Assembly: GCA_035703895.1 (NCBI GenBank)
Contig: DASSXJ010000274.1
Span: 1 to 41,538, forward strand
Source of the DNA: a bacterium
GTDB taxonomy: Bacteria > Sysuimicrobiota > Sysuimicrobiia > Sysuimicrobiales > Segetimicrobiaceae
DNA length: 41,538 bases
Direction: 5' to 3'
Shown: positions 24,787 through 34,291 of the stretch, piece after piece
Numbering within the stretch: the stretch's first letter is position 1
Layout of the letters: each line of letters starts with the position of its first letter
The notes under the pieces: generated by a model
Told to the model about the DNA's origin: nothing
Databases searched by the model: none
Seen by the model: only the letters and a program-made list of their open reading frames with translations
Position numbers and translations under genes: made by a program

Positions 24787-25341
24787 CTACTCGGGGGTGT
24801 GTTCCATCTCCATGAGGAGCGCGCCGTTCAGGAGCGCGCGCGCGCTGATCTTCGCCGCCCGCGCCAGCGTGCTGAGCACGTAGCAATGACGCTCAGCCTC
24901 CTCGACGAGCTCCTTGACGCGCTGGGGCGGCTCGGGACTTTCGATGCGGATCTCATAGCGGATCTCGTCGAACCCGCGGTTGGGCATCCCCGGGAGGCGG
25001 CCGCCCCGCCGGTCGAAGTACCCGCGGATCGCAAACTCCAACGCGTCGAGCCGGATCTTTCTGAGGGCCGCCACACGGGCGAACTGAACTTCTTCTCAGA
25101 AACCCAGCGAGGCGAGGAAATACTGCAGGGGACTAGGCCCCCGCCCCGTCCCGCCCCGGTCCGCCGGCTCGTCGCAGATCACGAGATGCTCCCCGAGCTG
25201 CGCCTCCGACCGGCAGTCCTCCACGAGCCGGGTACTCGCGCGAATGACGCCCCGAGCGGTTTCGAGATCCGCTGCGGCGTAGCCCTCGAACATTCGTTGG
25301 ACGTGGTCGATGAACTCGGAGCTGCGGTGTATCGGGGTCAT
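24787..25341 (-). CDS. OsmC-family peroxide-reductase-like protein, probable selenoprotein (Sec82 encoded by TGA)
   Basis: Read through one in-frame TGA, this gene codes for 184 residues with continuous OsmC-like sequence. The first half has GEHLVICDEPADRGGTGRGP and PLQYFLASLGF. TGA is then codon 82, at the place of the family's first, peroxidatic cysteine (normally LASLG-x-C). The same frame continues with EEVQFARVAALRKIRLDALE, FDEIRYEIRIESPEPP and EEAERHCYVLSTL, whose Cys is the family's second, resolving cysteine. The ATG at 25341 follows GAGGAGGAGGG. The true stop is TAG at 24787-24789. OsmC proteins reduce organic hydroperoxides with a Cys pair; here it would be a Sec/Cys pair. A SECIS-like hairpin lies 18 nt after the TGA. 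A nonsense mutation exactly at the catalytic Cys is possible but less likely. Confidence 0.85.
25069..25081 (-). promoter_or_regulatory. SECIS-like hairpin in the OsmC-like gene
   Basis: In the message, 18 nt separate the TGA from a small apical loop CGUGU closed by a CGCC/GGCG stem; a U-G pair extends it by one. Bacterial SECIS elements lie about this far after the UGA and need G near the start of the loop, which fits. Nearly the same bases (CGCC-CGGGC-GGCG) occur after the TGAs of the rhodanese-like gene at the right end of the window. Confidence 0.5.
25096..25098 (-). other. In-frame TGA, probable selenocysteine codon (OsmC-like)
   Basis: The TGA follows the codons for LASLGF and is followed in the same frame by the rest of the OsmC fold. 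Family members have Cys (TGC or TGT) at this place, so one base separates the two readings. Confidence 0.8.
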
Positions 25342-25438
25342 GACGCCCTCCTCCTCGAGTCGCTGGGGGCGGTTTCGCCGGAGGCGCGCACCGTCCCTGT
25401 GAGCAGGCGGCGGCCGCGCGCGCAGAGAAAGAACAATC

Positions 25439-26560
25439 ATGGCGCATCGTGTGCTCAGAGTGGGCGTGCTCGGCGCGGGGACCTGGGCGCGCACAGCCCA
25501 CATCCCGGGCTGGCTGCGCGACCCGCGGTGCAGGGTCGTCACGGTCTGCGACGTCGAGGCGGGCAAGGCGCACGACGCCGCCCGCCACTTCGATATCCCG
25601 GAACCGGCGGATGACTGGCGGGCCGTCGTGGCGCGGCGCGACCTCGACGTCGTTGACGTGGTCACGCCCTCCCACACCCACCACGAGCTGGCCTGCGGCG
25701 CCCTGGAGGCGGGCAAGCACGTCTTGTGCGAGAAGCCCGTCGCATTCGATTTCCGCGACACGCTCCGCGCCGCGGACCTGGCCAAGCGCAAGGGGCTCCT
25801 GACCAAACTGGGGTTCACGTTCCGCTACAGCCCGGGGGTCCGGTACGCGAAGTCGCTCATCGACGAGGGGTTCGTCGGCACCCCCTTCATCTTCAACGGG
25901 TACGAGCAGAACTCGCAGTGGCTCAACCCCGAGACCCCGCTCCGTCAGGGGGATCCGAGCGCCGATCCCTCGATCCTTCACGTTTCCTCGCTGGAGGGGT
26001 ACGGGGCGCCGATCATCGACATCGGGCAGTGGTGGGTCGGCGCGGGGTACGCCCGCGTCGTGGGCACGATGCGCAACTTCATCCCCGAGCGCATGGTGCG
26101 GGCGACCGGACGGATGATGCGCATGAACATCGACGATGGCGCCGTGTACATCGGGGAGTACGAGAACGGCGCCATCGGATCCGTGCAGACCAGCTACGTC
26201 ACGATCGGGAACTATCCCGGGATCGAGGCGCGCCTCTACGGCAGCAAGGGCGCGATCATCTGCCGCCTCGTCGAGGAACGCGGCATCCCCGAGACGATCA
26301 AGGTGGCCACACCCGAGCAGGTCGAGTTCCGCGAACTCGAGATCCCCACGCCCTTCTACCCGCCGGGCGGCCATCCCCGAGAGTCCTGGCGATCGCTGTT
26401 CTATGCCAACCTCATCAGGGATTTCATCGACGAGATCCTCGACGGCGGCGGGCGCAACCAGGGCAGCTTCGCGGACGGGGCGGGGGTCCAGGAAGTCATC
26501 AACGCGGTCGAGCGTTCCTTCCGCGAACGGCGCTGGGTCGACCTGCCCCTCGAGCGTTAG
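25439..26560 (+). CDS. Gfo/Idh/MocA family NAD(P)-dependent oxidoreductase
   Basis: This 373-residue cytoplasmic dehydrogenase has the Rossmann motif GVLGAGTWARTAHIPG at residues 9-24, the strand VVDVVTPSHTHHELAC, and the family lysine motif in HVLCEKPVAFD near residue 100. The C-terminal sheet domain follows, with IIDIGQWWVGAG holding a D-x-x-x-W pattern near the expected catalytic D-x-x-x-H region. The family acts on sugars, inositols and related compounds. The ATG at 25439 has only a weak AGAAAGA site upstream. The gene is divergent from the OsmC-like operon (97 nt apart) and opens a rightward catabolic cluster. Confidence 0.92.
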   Translation: MAHRVLRVGVLGAGTWARTAHIPGWLRDPRCRVVTVCDVEAGKAHDAARHFDIPEPADDWRAVVARRDLDVVDVVTPSHTHHELACGALEAGKHVLCEKPVAFDFRDTLRAADLAKRKGLLTKLGFTFRYSPGVRYAKSLIDEGFVGTPFIFNGYEQNSQWLNPETPLRQGDPSADPSILHVSSLEGYGAPIIDIGQWWVGAGYARVVGTMRNFIPERMVRATGRMMRMNIDDGAVYIGEYENGAIGSVQTSYVTIGNYPGIEARLYGSKGAIICRLVEERGIPETIKVATPEQVEFRELEIPTPFYPPGGHPRESWRSLFYANLIRDFIDEILDGGGRNQGSFADGAGVQEVINAVERSFRERRWVDLPLER

Positions 26561-26566
26561 GCCACG

Positions 26567-28243
26567 ATGACGCGGGCCCCGGCGCTGGCGGCGCTCCTCG
26601 ATGAGTTCTTCGCCTCCTACTGCCGGCGCCGTCCCGTGAGCGCCACATTCATCGGCGTCCACGACTACGACGATCGCCTTCCCGACTACTCGGCGCGCGG
26701 GGTGGCCGAGATCGTCGCAGAGATGGAAGGGATCAGGACCCGCCTGCGCGGCCTGCCGCCCGAGCCGCTCTCGGAAAGCGAGGCGATCGACCGAACCCTC
26801 GTCGACGGCTTCCTCGAGATCCAGCGGTGGGAGTACGCCTCCCCGCACTTCATGTGCGAAAACCCCTGCGTGTACACGGGCGAGGCGGTGTTCGCCGTCA
26901 TCGGGCTCTTTCTCCGCGACTTTGCGCCGGTGCCCGAACGCGTCGAGTCGGCGATCGCTCGGATGCACGCGATTCCGGGACTCCTCGCGCAGGGCACCAC
27001 GAATGTGCGCCGGGCACCGCGGGCCTGGATCGAGCGGGCGATCCGCGAGTGCGCGGGGGCGCTCGCCTTTTTCCGCGACGGCGTCGCCATCCTGGTCCAG
27101 CACCTGGCGATCTCCGACCCCCGAGTCCGTAGCGCGGCGGACCGGGCGGCCGTTGCCTTCGCGGAGTTCCAGCACTATCTCGAGACCGAGCTCATCTCCA
27201 CGGCCCACGATAGCTACGCGTGCGGCGAAGAGGCGTTTGCGATGCTCCTGCGGCGCGGTCACTTCCTCGAGGTGGACGCGATCGAGGTCCGCACCATGGC
27301 GGAGGAGCGGCTGGCCGAGTGCGAGGCGGAGCTCCGCGCCCGCGCGCGCGAGTTTGGCGCCGGATCGTGGCGCGAGGCGCTGGCGGAGCTGGCCGACCGG
27401 CACCCAACGGCCGCGCAATATTACGCCCGCTACGCCGAGGTCTGGAGCGCCGCCCGCGAGGCCGCGATCGCCGGCGGCCTCGTGACCTGGCCCGACTACC
27501 CGATCCGGTATGTTCCTCAGCCCGCGTGGGCGCGAAGCGCCGCCCCCGCGCTCTATTTTCTCGCGTATCGCTCCCCGGCGCCGTTCGACCGGCTCCCGAT
27601 CGTAGAGTACTTAGTGCCGCCGGTCGACCTCGGCACTCCGCCGGACGAGCAGCACCGGCGCCTCCGGGCCGCGAACGACAGCGTGATCAAGCTCAACCAC
27701 GTCATTCACCACGGGGGACTTGGCCATCACGTCCAGAATTGGTACGCGTTCCACGCCCCCTCCCGGGTCGGCCAGGTCGCCGCGGTCGACTGCGCGTCAC
27801 GGATCGCGATGTTCTGCGGCGGCACGATGGCGGAGGGCTGGGCGTGCTACGCGACGGACCTCATGGACGAAATCGGCTTTTTGACTCCCCTCGAGCACTA
27901 CGCGCAGATTCACGCGCGCCTGCGGATGGCGGCGCGGGCGACCGTCGACGTCGGGCTGCACCAGGGGGCTATGACGTTGGAGGACGCGGCGGCCTTCTAT
28001 GAGACCCGTGTCGGGCTCCCGGCGGAGGCGGCCCGTGCCGAGGCGGTCAAGAACAGCATGTTCCCCGCCACAGCCATGATGTATATGGTGGGGACGGACC
28101 TCATCCATCGGCTGCGGCGTGAGATCGCCGCGCGGCAGGGGCCGTTCGACCTGCGCGGTTTTCACGACCGGCTGCTCGCGTACGGCTCGGTGCCGGTGGC
28201 GCTCGCGGCTGCTGCGATGCGTAAGGCACATGCGGTGGTCTGA
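26567..28243 (+). CDS. DUF885 family protein, putative metallopeptidase-like hydrolase
   Basis: This 558-residue, mostly helical protein belongs to DUF885, with the N-terminal pattern ALLDEFFASYCRRRPVSATFIG and the mid-protein TTNVRRAPRAWIERAIREC. In DUF885 the presumed metal site reads H-E-x-x-x-G-H-H; here it is HHGGLGHHVQ (about residues 381-390), so the glutamate is replaced by histidine. The downstream EGW motif is present in MAEGWACYATDLM. The altered site may mark a subfamily or loss of peptidase activity. It lies 6 nt after the oxidoreductase gene and 37 nt before the binding protein of a peptide-type importer, so a role with an imported peptide or conjugate is plausible. Confidence 0.85.
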   Translation: MTRAPALAALLDEFFASYCRRRPVSATFIGVHDYDDRLPDYSARGVAEIVAEMEGIRTRLRGLPPEPLSESEAIDRTLVDGFLEIQRWEYASPHFMCENPCVYTGEAVFAVIGLFLRDFAPVPERVESAIARMHAIPGLLAQGTTNVRRAPRAWIERAIRECAGALAFFRDGVAILVQHLAISDPRVRSAADRAAVAFAEFQHYLETELISTAHDSYACGEEAFAMLLRRGHFLEVDAIEVRTMAEERLAECEAELRARAREFGAGSWREALAELADRHPTAAQYYARYAEVWSAAREAAIAGGLVTWPDYPIRYVPQPAWARSAAPALYFLAYRSPAPFDRLPIVEYLVPPVDLGTPPDEQHRRLRAANDSVIKLNHVIHHGGLGHHVQNWYAFHAPSRVGQVAAVDCASRIAMFCGGTMAEGWACYATDLMDEIGFLTPLEHYAQIHARLRMAARATVDVGLHQGAMTLEDAAAFYETRVGLPAEAARAEAVKNSMFPATAMMYMVGTDLIHRLRREIAARQGPFDLRGFHDRLLAYGSVPVALAAAAMRKAHAVV

Positions 28244-28280
28244 GTCGGTCTGGCAAGACAATCGGGAGGAGGATGAGCCG

Positions 28281-29927
28281 ATGCAGGATGGAGGACGCCA
28301 CGGGGTGAGCGGGCCCGCACGGGTGGGACGGCGGGAGTTCCTGAGGACGGCCGGCGCCTGGGCCGGCGCGGCGGGGTTGGTGGCGGGCGGCATGGGCAGG
28401 CTGGCAGAGGCGGCGCCCGGCGGGGGCGGCACGCTGGTCATCGGCGGGTTCGACTTCGACGGCACACTTGATCCACAGGTCACCGACTTCGACTCTACGA
28501 TCCGGGTGACCCTCAGCATCTGCGAGCCGCTCGTATGGGAGCCGACCCCCGGCCGGTTCGTCCCGGGGCTCGCCGAATCGTGGGAGGTCGCCCCCGACGC
28601 GAAGACGTACACGTTCCACCTGCGGAAGGGTGTCAAATTCCACGACGGGACACCGTTCACTGGGGACGCCGTCAAGTTTACCATGGACCGCGTCGTCGCT
28701 CCCGAGACGAAGGCCGGGCAATCGCACGATCAGTTGGGCCCGTACGACCACACCGAGGTCATCGATGACCACACCGTCAAGATCGTCATGAAGGAAGGCT
28801 ACGCCCCGCTTCTCACCAATCTGAACGGCTACCTCGGGATCGTCTCCCCCACCGCCGTCAAGAAGATGGGCCTTGCCGAATTTGCCCGCCATCCCGTTGG
28901 GACCGGGCCATTCATGTTCAAGGAGTGGGTGGACAAGGATCACGTGACCCTGGTTCGGAACCCGGACTACAATTGGGGGTCATCGTTCTTCAAGCACCGC
29001 GGGGCCGCCTACCTCGACCAGATCGTCTTCAAGATCATTCCCGAGGCGTCCGTCCGGACCGGGACGCTCAAAAGCGGCGAGACCCAGTACGTCAACGATA
29101 TGGACCCGCTCGACTACGCGTCGATGAAGAAAGACCCCAAGTTCGTCGTGATCGAGCGCGCGCAGCCCGGATCGGGATGGGTGCTGCTCCTCAATGTCAC
29201 CAGCAAGGGGGCAATCAGCGACCTGGCCGTGCGGCGGGCGATCGAGTACGGGGTCGACCGCGAAGGGCTCAACAAGGCGGTCTTCCACGGGCTCAACAAG
29301 GTGGCCTGGAGCCCCCTGATGCGGCCCACCTTCGGGTACGATGCGGCGACCGAAAAGATCTACAGCTTCGATCCGGCAAAAGCGAAACAGATCCTCGAAG
29401 AAGCGGGGTGGAAAGTGGGCGCCGGCGGCATCCGGGAGAAGGCCGGCCAGAAGCTGGTGGTCGACTTCCCGATCATCGGGCGCCCGCGGGATAAGGCGAT
29501 GGCGGAGTCGGTCCAGGCCAGCCTCCGCGACGTGGGGATCGACTTGAAGGTCACCCCCCTGGAGCGCGCGGCGTTCGTCGACGTGCGCCGGCAGAACCGG
29601 TACGACGTCAATTTCATGTGGTTCTCCTATGGCGATCCCGACGTACTGCGGACGATCTTCCACTCGGCGAACGTCAACGCGTTCAATCGCGCGCGCTACC
29701 AGGTCCCAGAGGTGGACCGCATGCTCGAGCAGGCCGCGGCCACGACCAACAAGGTCCGGCGCGCGGCGCTGTACTCGCAGATCCAGCAGCGCGTGCTTCG
29801 CGACGCGGTCTGCGTTCCGCTGGTCGATTCGCTGACGTACAATGCCAAGCGCGCGGAGGTTCAGGGCGACGTGCTCGACGCGCTGGCCTCGTACGTCTGG
29901 CTGTACGACGTCCAGATCAAGAAGTAG
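28281..29927 (+). CDS. ABC transporter substrate-binding protein, peptide family 5 (SBP_bac_5), Tat-type signal
   Basis: This 548-residue binding protein has a twin-arginine signal (GRREFLRTAG, about residues 17-26) followed by an Ala/Gly-rich hydrophobic stretch ending near LAEAAPGG. Family features are YTFHLRKGVKFHDGTPFTGDA, HPVGTGPFMFKEWV, VRNPDYNWG, and DLAVRRAIEYGVDREGLNKAVF. The ATG at 28281 follows GGGAGGAGGA by 7 nt; frames further upstream overlap the DUF885 gene. The two permease genes follow after 22 nt. The ligand is not known; the family includes peptides, nickel, opines and glutathione. Confidence 0.93.
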   Translation: MQDGGRHGVSGPARVGRREFLRTAGAWAGAAGLVAGGMGRLAEAAPGGGGTLVIGGFDFDGTLDPQVTDFDSTIRVTLSICEPLVWEPTPGRFVPGLAESWEVAPDAKTYTFHLRKGVKFHDGTPFTGDAVKFTMDRVVAPETKAGQSHDQLGPYDHTEVIDDHTVKIVMKEGYAPLLTNLNGYLGIVSPTAVKKMGLAEFARHPVGTGPFMFKEWVDKDHVTLVRNPDYNWGSSFFKHRGAAYLDQIVFKIIPEASVRTGTLKSGETQYVNDMDPLDYASMKKDPKFVVIERAQPGSGWVLLLNVTSKGAISDLAVRRAIEYGVDREGLNKAVFHGLNKVAWSPLMRPTFGYDAATEKIYSFDPAKAKQILEEAGWKVGAGGIREKAGQKLVVDFPIIGRPRDKAMAESVQASLRDVGIDLKVTPLERAAFVDVRRQNRYDVNFMWFSYGDPDVLRTIFHSANVNAFNRARYQVPEVDRMLEQAAATTNKVRRAALYSQIQQRVLRDAVCVPLVDSLTYNAKRAEVQGDVLDALASYVWLYDVQIKK

Positions 29928-29949
29928 CGGAGCGGGCGGCCCGAGGAGG

Positions 29950-30873
29950 ATGCTGCGATATATCGTCCAGCGTGTCGTGCAGCTCGTCCCGATCCTCATC
30001 GGCATCTCCGTGGTGACGTTCCTCATGCTGCACCTGATCCCGGGCGATCCGGTCCTGCTGTTCGCGGGAGACAAACCGCTCACTGAGGAACGCGCCGCGG
30101 AGATCCGCCACCAGCTCGGCCTCGACCGCCCGATCTGGATCCAGTATTGGGATTACGCGAGCCACGCGGCTCGCGGGGACCTGGGACGAGGCCTCCGAAG
30201 CCAGCGCCCCGTCCTCGAGAGCATCCTCGAGGTCCTCCCGGGTACGGTGCAGCTGACGCTCTCCGCCCTCGCCTGCGCCACCGTGATCGGCGTGAGCCTG
30301 GGGGTCGTCGCCGCGCTCGCCCACGGGACGTGGGTCGACACCACCGCGATGGCCTTCGCGATCCTCGGGGTGTCGATGCCGGTCTTCTATTCCAGCCTCC
30401 TCATGATTCTGCTGTTCTCATTCACGCTGGGATGGCTTCCCGCCACCGGCCAGGGAGGCGTGGAACGGCTGGTGATGCCCGCGGCGGCGCTGGGGCTGAT
30501 CTCGGCGGCGGTGCAGGCCAGGCTCGTACGGTCCGGCATGCTCGGTGTCCTGCGCCAGGATTACGTCACCACGGCGCGGGCCAAAGGGCTCGCGCCCCGG
30601 ATCGTGATCCTCCGCCACGCGCTCAAGAACGCGCTGATCCCCACCATCACGATGGTCGGGTTGCAGCTCGGCGCGCTCCTCGGCGGCGCCGTCGTGACCG
30701 AGACGATCTTCTCCAGGCCGGGGGTGGGCCGCCTGGCGGTCGACGCGATCCTCGGCCGGGACTTCCCGCTCGTGCAGGGCACGGTGCTGTTCGCCGCCGT
30801 CGCCTACGTGATGGTGAACCTGGTGGTCGACGTGTCCTACGCCGCGGTCGACCCGCGCATTCGATTTGGCTGA
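29950..30873 (+). CDS. Peptide/nickel-type ABC transporter permease, DppB family
   Basis: This 307-residue permease opens with the standard MLRYIVQRVVQLVPILIG helix and the periplasmic HLIPGDPV motif. The loop that contacts the ATPase is DYVTTARAKGLAPRIVILRHALKNAL, and ETIFSRPGVGRLAVDAI precedes the last helix. The ATG at 29950 has GAGGAGG directly against it, closer than usual; the family N-terminus still fits this start best. The C-terminus DPRIRFG overlaps the start of the DppC-like gene by 8 nt. Confidence 0.93.
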   Translation: MLRYIVQRVVQLVPILIGISVVTFLMLHLIPGDPVLLFAGDKPLTEERAAEIRHQLGLDRPIWIQYWDYASHAARGDLGRGLRSQRPVLESILEVLPGTVQLTLSALACATVIGVSLGVVAALAHGTWVDTTAMAFAILGVSMPVFYSSLLMILLFSFTLGWLPATGQGGVERLVMPAAALGLISAAVQARLVRSGMLGVLRQDYVTTARAKGLAPRIVILRHALKNALIPTITMVGLQLGALLGGAVVTETIFSRPGVGRLAVDAILGRDFPLVQGTVLFAAVAYVMVNLVVDVSYAAVDPRIRFG

Positions 30874-31759
30874 GTCCGCGACGCGGCCGGGGGCGATCGC
30901 GGCGCCGGGGCGGCCCCGGCGCTCGCTTGCCCTCGAGGCCGGGCGGCGTCTGCTCCGCAGCCGGAGCGCGGTCGTCGGCGGCGCCCTCCTCCTGGCGATT
31001 GGCCTCTCGATCCTGCTCGCCCCGGCCCTCAGCCCCTACGATCCCATCAAGACGAATCAGCGAGATCCTCTAGAACCGCCCAGCGTCGCCCACCTCATGG
31101 GCACCGACCGGTTTGGACGGGATATCCTCTCCCGCGTCCTCTGGGGCGGCCGGATCTCGCTCGCGGTCGGGGTCGTCTCGGTGGGCATCGCCGCGTGCTC
31201 CGGCGTCGTGCTGGGGCTCGCGGCCGGGTACTATGGGCGGCGGGTCGATGCGGTCATCATGCGCCTTACCGACCTCCTGCTGGCGTTTCCAGGCATCCTC
31301 CTCGCCCTCGCCATCATCGCGACGCTGGGAAGCAGTCTGCCCAACTTGATGATCGCGGTGGGGATCGCGGCCATCCCCGAATATATTCGCATCACCCGCG
31401 GGACCGTGCTCGGCCTGGTGGAACAGGAGTATGTGCTCGCCGCGAGGGTGGTGGGGTGCCGCGACGACGCGGTCATCTTCAAACACATCCTGCCGAACGT
31501 CACCGCGCCGCTGATCGTGCTCGCGACGCTTGGGACGGCGGGGGCCATCATCACCGGATCGGCGCTCAGCTTTCTCGGACTGGGCATCCGCCCGCCGGCG
31601 CCCGAGTGGGGGAACATGCTCGCGGAAGGGCGCGAGTTTCTCCGCTACGCGTGGTGGGTGGCATTCTTCCCGGGGCTCGCGATCATGCTGGCGGTGCTCG
31701 CGATCAATCTCCTCGGCGACGGCCTGCGGGACGCGCTCGATCCGCGGCTGCGCCTGTAG
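30866..31759 (+). CDS. Peptide/nickel-type ABC transporter permease, DppC family
   Basis: This 297-residue permease starts at a TTG inside the last codons of the DppB-like gene, a common coupling arrangement. After a cytoplasmic tail the first helix is VVGGALLLAIGLSILLAPAL, followed by the periplasmic signature HLMGTDRFGRDILSRVLWGG. The ATPase-contact loop is EYVLAARVVGCRDDAVIFKHILPN, and the protein ends GDGLRDALDPRLRL. No ATPase gene follows; the next gene, after 88 nt, is an oxidoreductase. Confidence 0.93.
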   Translation: MAESATRPGAIAAPGRPRRSLALEAGRRLLRSRSAVVGGALLLAIGLSILLAPALSPYDPIKTNQRDPLEPPSVAHLMGTDRFGRDILSRVLWGGRISLAVGVVSVGIAACSGVVLGLAAGYYGRRVDAVIMRLTDLLLAFPGILLALAIIATLGSSLPNLMIAVGIAAIPEYIRITRGTVLGLVEQEYVLAARVVGCRDDAVIFKHILPNVTAPLIVLATLGTAGAIITGSALSFLGLGIRPPAPEWGNMLAEGREFLRYAWWVAFFPGLAIMLAVLAINLLGDGLRDALDPRLRL

Positions 31760-31847
31760 GTCCGCGGGCGACGCCGTCGCGAGCGGTCCACGACACGCGG
31801 CGGTGACGCCGGCCACGTCGACGGGCACATCGACTGAGGGGGAGACG

Positions 31848-32834
<987 letters not shown>

Positions 32835-32893
32835 TCCGGCCCCCTCGTCCAATCCCTCGCCGCGCAGACACCCTGCAAAGGAGCGAACGAACC

Positions 32894-33931
32894 GTGCAGA
32901 CCTCGACAGCCCGACCCGTATTGATCGCGTCGTACTTCGAGCCGGAATACGCGGAGCAGATCGCCCGGATCGAGGGGGTCCGCGTCATCTACGAGCCGGC
33001 TCTGCTGCCGCCCCCGGCGTATCCGTGCGACCATCACTTCGGCTCGATCCGGCGGAGCCCCGAGGACGAACAGCGGTGGCGGGGGTACCTGCACGAGGCC
33101 GAGGTGCTGTTCGACCTCGACTACACGAACCTCGACCACCTGGCGGCCCTGATCCCCAACGTCCGATGGATCCAAGCGTCGAGCGCCGGGATCGGACCGA
33201 TGCTCGTCCGAACGGGCCTCATCGACACCTCGATCACGTTCACGACGGCGAGCGGCGTCCACGGCGTTCCGCTCGCCGAGTTCGTCGCGATGGCGTTGCT
33301 CTGGTTTGCGAAGGGCGGCCCGCAGATCATCCGCGATCAAGCCGACCGCCGGTGGAGGCGCACCTGCGCCCGCGAGCTGCGCGGCTCCACGGTGGGAATC
33401 GTCGGCCTGGGGGGAGTCGGCCGCGAGGTGGCGCGGACCTGCCGCGCGTTGGGCCTTCGCGTCATCGCGACGAAGCGGACCGCGGGGGGCGCCCCGGACG
33501 AGGACGGCGTGGACGCGCTCGTCCCCATCGCACAACTCCGCGCGATGCTCAACGAGGTTGACGCGCTCGTCCTGGCCTGCCCCCACACCCCCGAAACGCA
33601 AGGGCTGATCGGCCGGGCCGAGCTCGCGGCGATGAAGCCTGATGCGATGGTGATCAACATCGCGCGCGGGGCCGTCGTCGACGAACCGGCGCTGATCGAA
33701 GCGCTCCAAAGCGGCCGGCTCGGAGGGGCGGCTCTCGATGTGGCGGCGAAGGAACCGCTGCCACGAGACAGTCCGCTGTGGGGCCTCCCCAACGTGCTCA
33801 TCAGCCCTCACTCCGCGAGCACCGTGACGATCGAGAACGCGAGGCTGACCGACCTCTTCTGCGAGAACCTCCGCCGGTATCTCCGCGGAGCGCCGCTGCG
33901 CAACGTGTTCGACCGGACACGGCTCTATTGA
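32894..33931 (+). CDS. D-2-hydroxyacid dehydrogenase family protein
   Basis: This 345-residue NAD-dependent dehydrogenase reduces 2-ketoacids or oxidises D-2-hydroxyacids. The cofactor motif is VGIVGLGGVGREVA near residue 172. The catalytic set is visible as Arg in NIARGAVVDEPAL, Glu in AAKEPLP and His in LISPHSAS. The N-terminal catalytic domain holds RWIQASSAGIGPML. The start is GTG at 32894 with AAGGAG 12 nt upstream. It is the last gene of the catabolic cluster, 59 nt after the oxidoreductase; a plausible chain is sugar oxidation followed by ketoacid handling. Confidence 0.92.
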   Translation: MQTSTARPVLIASYFEPEYAEQIARIEGVRVIYEPALLPPPAYPCDHHFGSIRRSPEDEQRWRGYLHEAEVLFDLDYTNLDHLAALIPNVRWIQASSAGIGPMLVRTGLIDTSITFTTASGVHGVPLAEFVAMALLWFAKGGPQIIRDQADRRWRRTCARELRGSTVGIVGLGGVGREVARTCRALGLRVIATKRTAGGAPDEDGVDALVPIAQLRAMLNEVDALVLACPHTPETQGLIGRAELAAMKPDAMVINIARGAVVDEPALIEALQSGRLGGAALDVAAKEPLPRDSPLWGLPNVLISPHSASTVTIENARLTDLFCENLRRYLRGAPLRNVFDRTRLY

Positions 33932-34028
33932 TAGTTCCTTCGGACGACCTCGTCGCTATCCAACGAATGATGTCGATTCACCCGCCCGAGCCCTGATCCA
34001 AACGAAAAGACGAAAGTGCAGACCAGCC

Positions 34029-34066
34029 GGCCTCCAATCTCCCAGTGAGAAGGATCTAAGGAGGCC
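34029..34066 (+). promoter_or_regulatory. Inverted repeat that covers a ribosome binding site
   Basis: GGCCTCC at 34029-34035 pairs perfectly with GGAGGCC at 34060-34066. The second arm contains most of the Shine-Dalgarno sequence AAGGAGG (34058-34064) of the following gene. A small inner stem, TCTC (34038-34041) with GAGA (34047-34050), could stack inside. Folded RNA would block translation, so this could be a thermometer or other switch; this is inference from pairing alone. Confidence 0.4.
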
Positions 34067-34072
34067 CCGACC

Positions 34073-34291
34073 ATGGAACAGTTCGATAGTATAGCCGGCC
34101 TGTTGGGCAAGACCGGTTCGCAGGCGGCGTTGACTCTCTGGATCGTCGCCTGGGGGTTCATCATGTTTTTCCTGTTGAAGCGGATGGTTCGAAACAGGCA
34201 GAACATCGTGAAGGTGGCGACGTACGGCGTGACGCTCCTGCTGTGGGGCTACGGCTCGTGGACGGTCGCGCACCTGATGGCGGCGCATTGA
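34073..34291 (+). CDS. Small membrane protein with two helices, function unknown
   Basis: This 72-residue protein has a strong AAGGAGG site 8 nt before its ATG. Two membrane helices are visible, QAALTLWIVAWGFIMFFLL and VATYGVTLLLWGYGSW, joined by a basic loop KRMVRNRQNIVK that should face the cytoplasm, placing both ends outside. I do not recognise a family. It follows a 141-nt gap after the hydroxyacid dehydrogenase gene and precedes two secreted-protein genes. Confidence 0.65.
   Translation: MEQFDSIAGLLGKTGSQAALTLWIVAWGFIMFFLLKRMVRNRQNIVKVATYGVTLLLWGYGSWTVAHLMAAH

Noticed and set aside
24787-25341. Two separate short genes (24787-25074 and 25096-25341) or a simple pseudogene
   Set aside because: Both halves lie in one frame and join into a complete OsmC fold. 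The only break is a TGA at the catalytic cysteine, and the second half alone has no ribosome site before its GTG.
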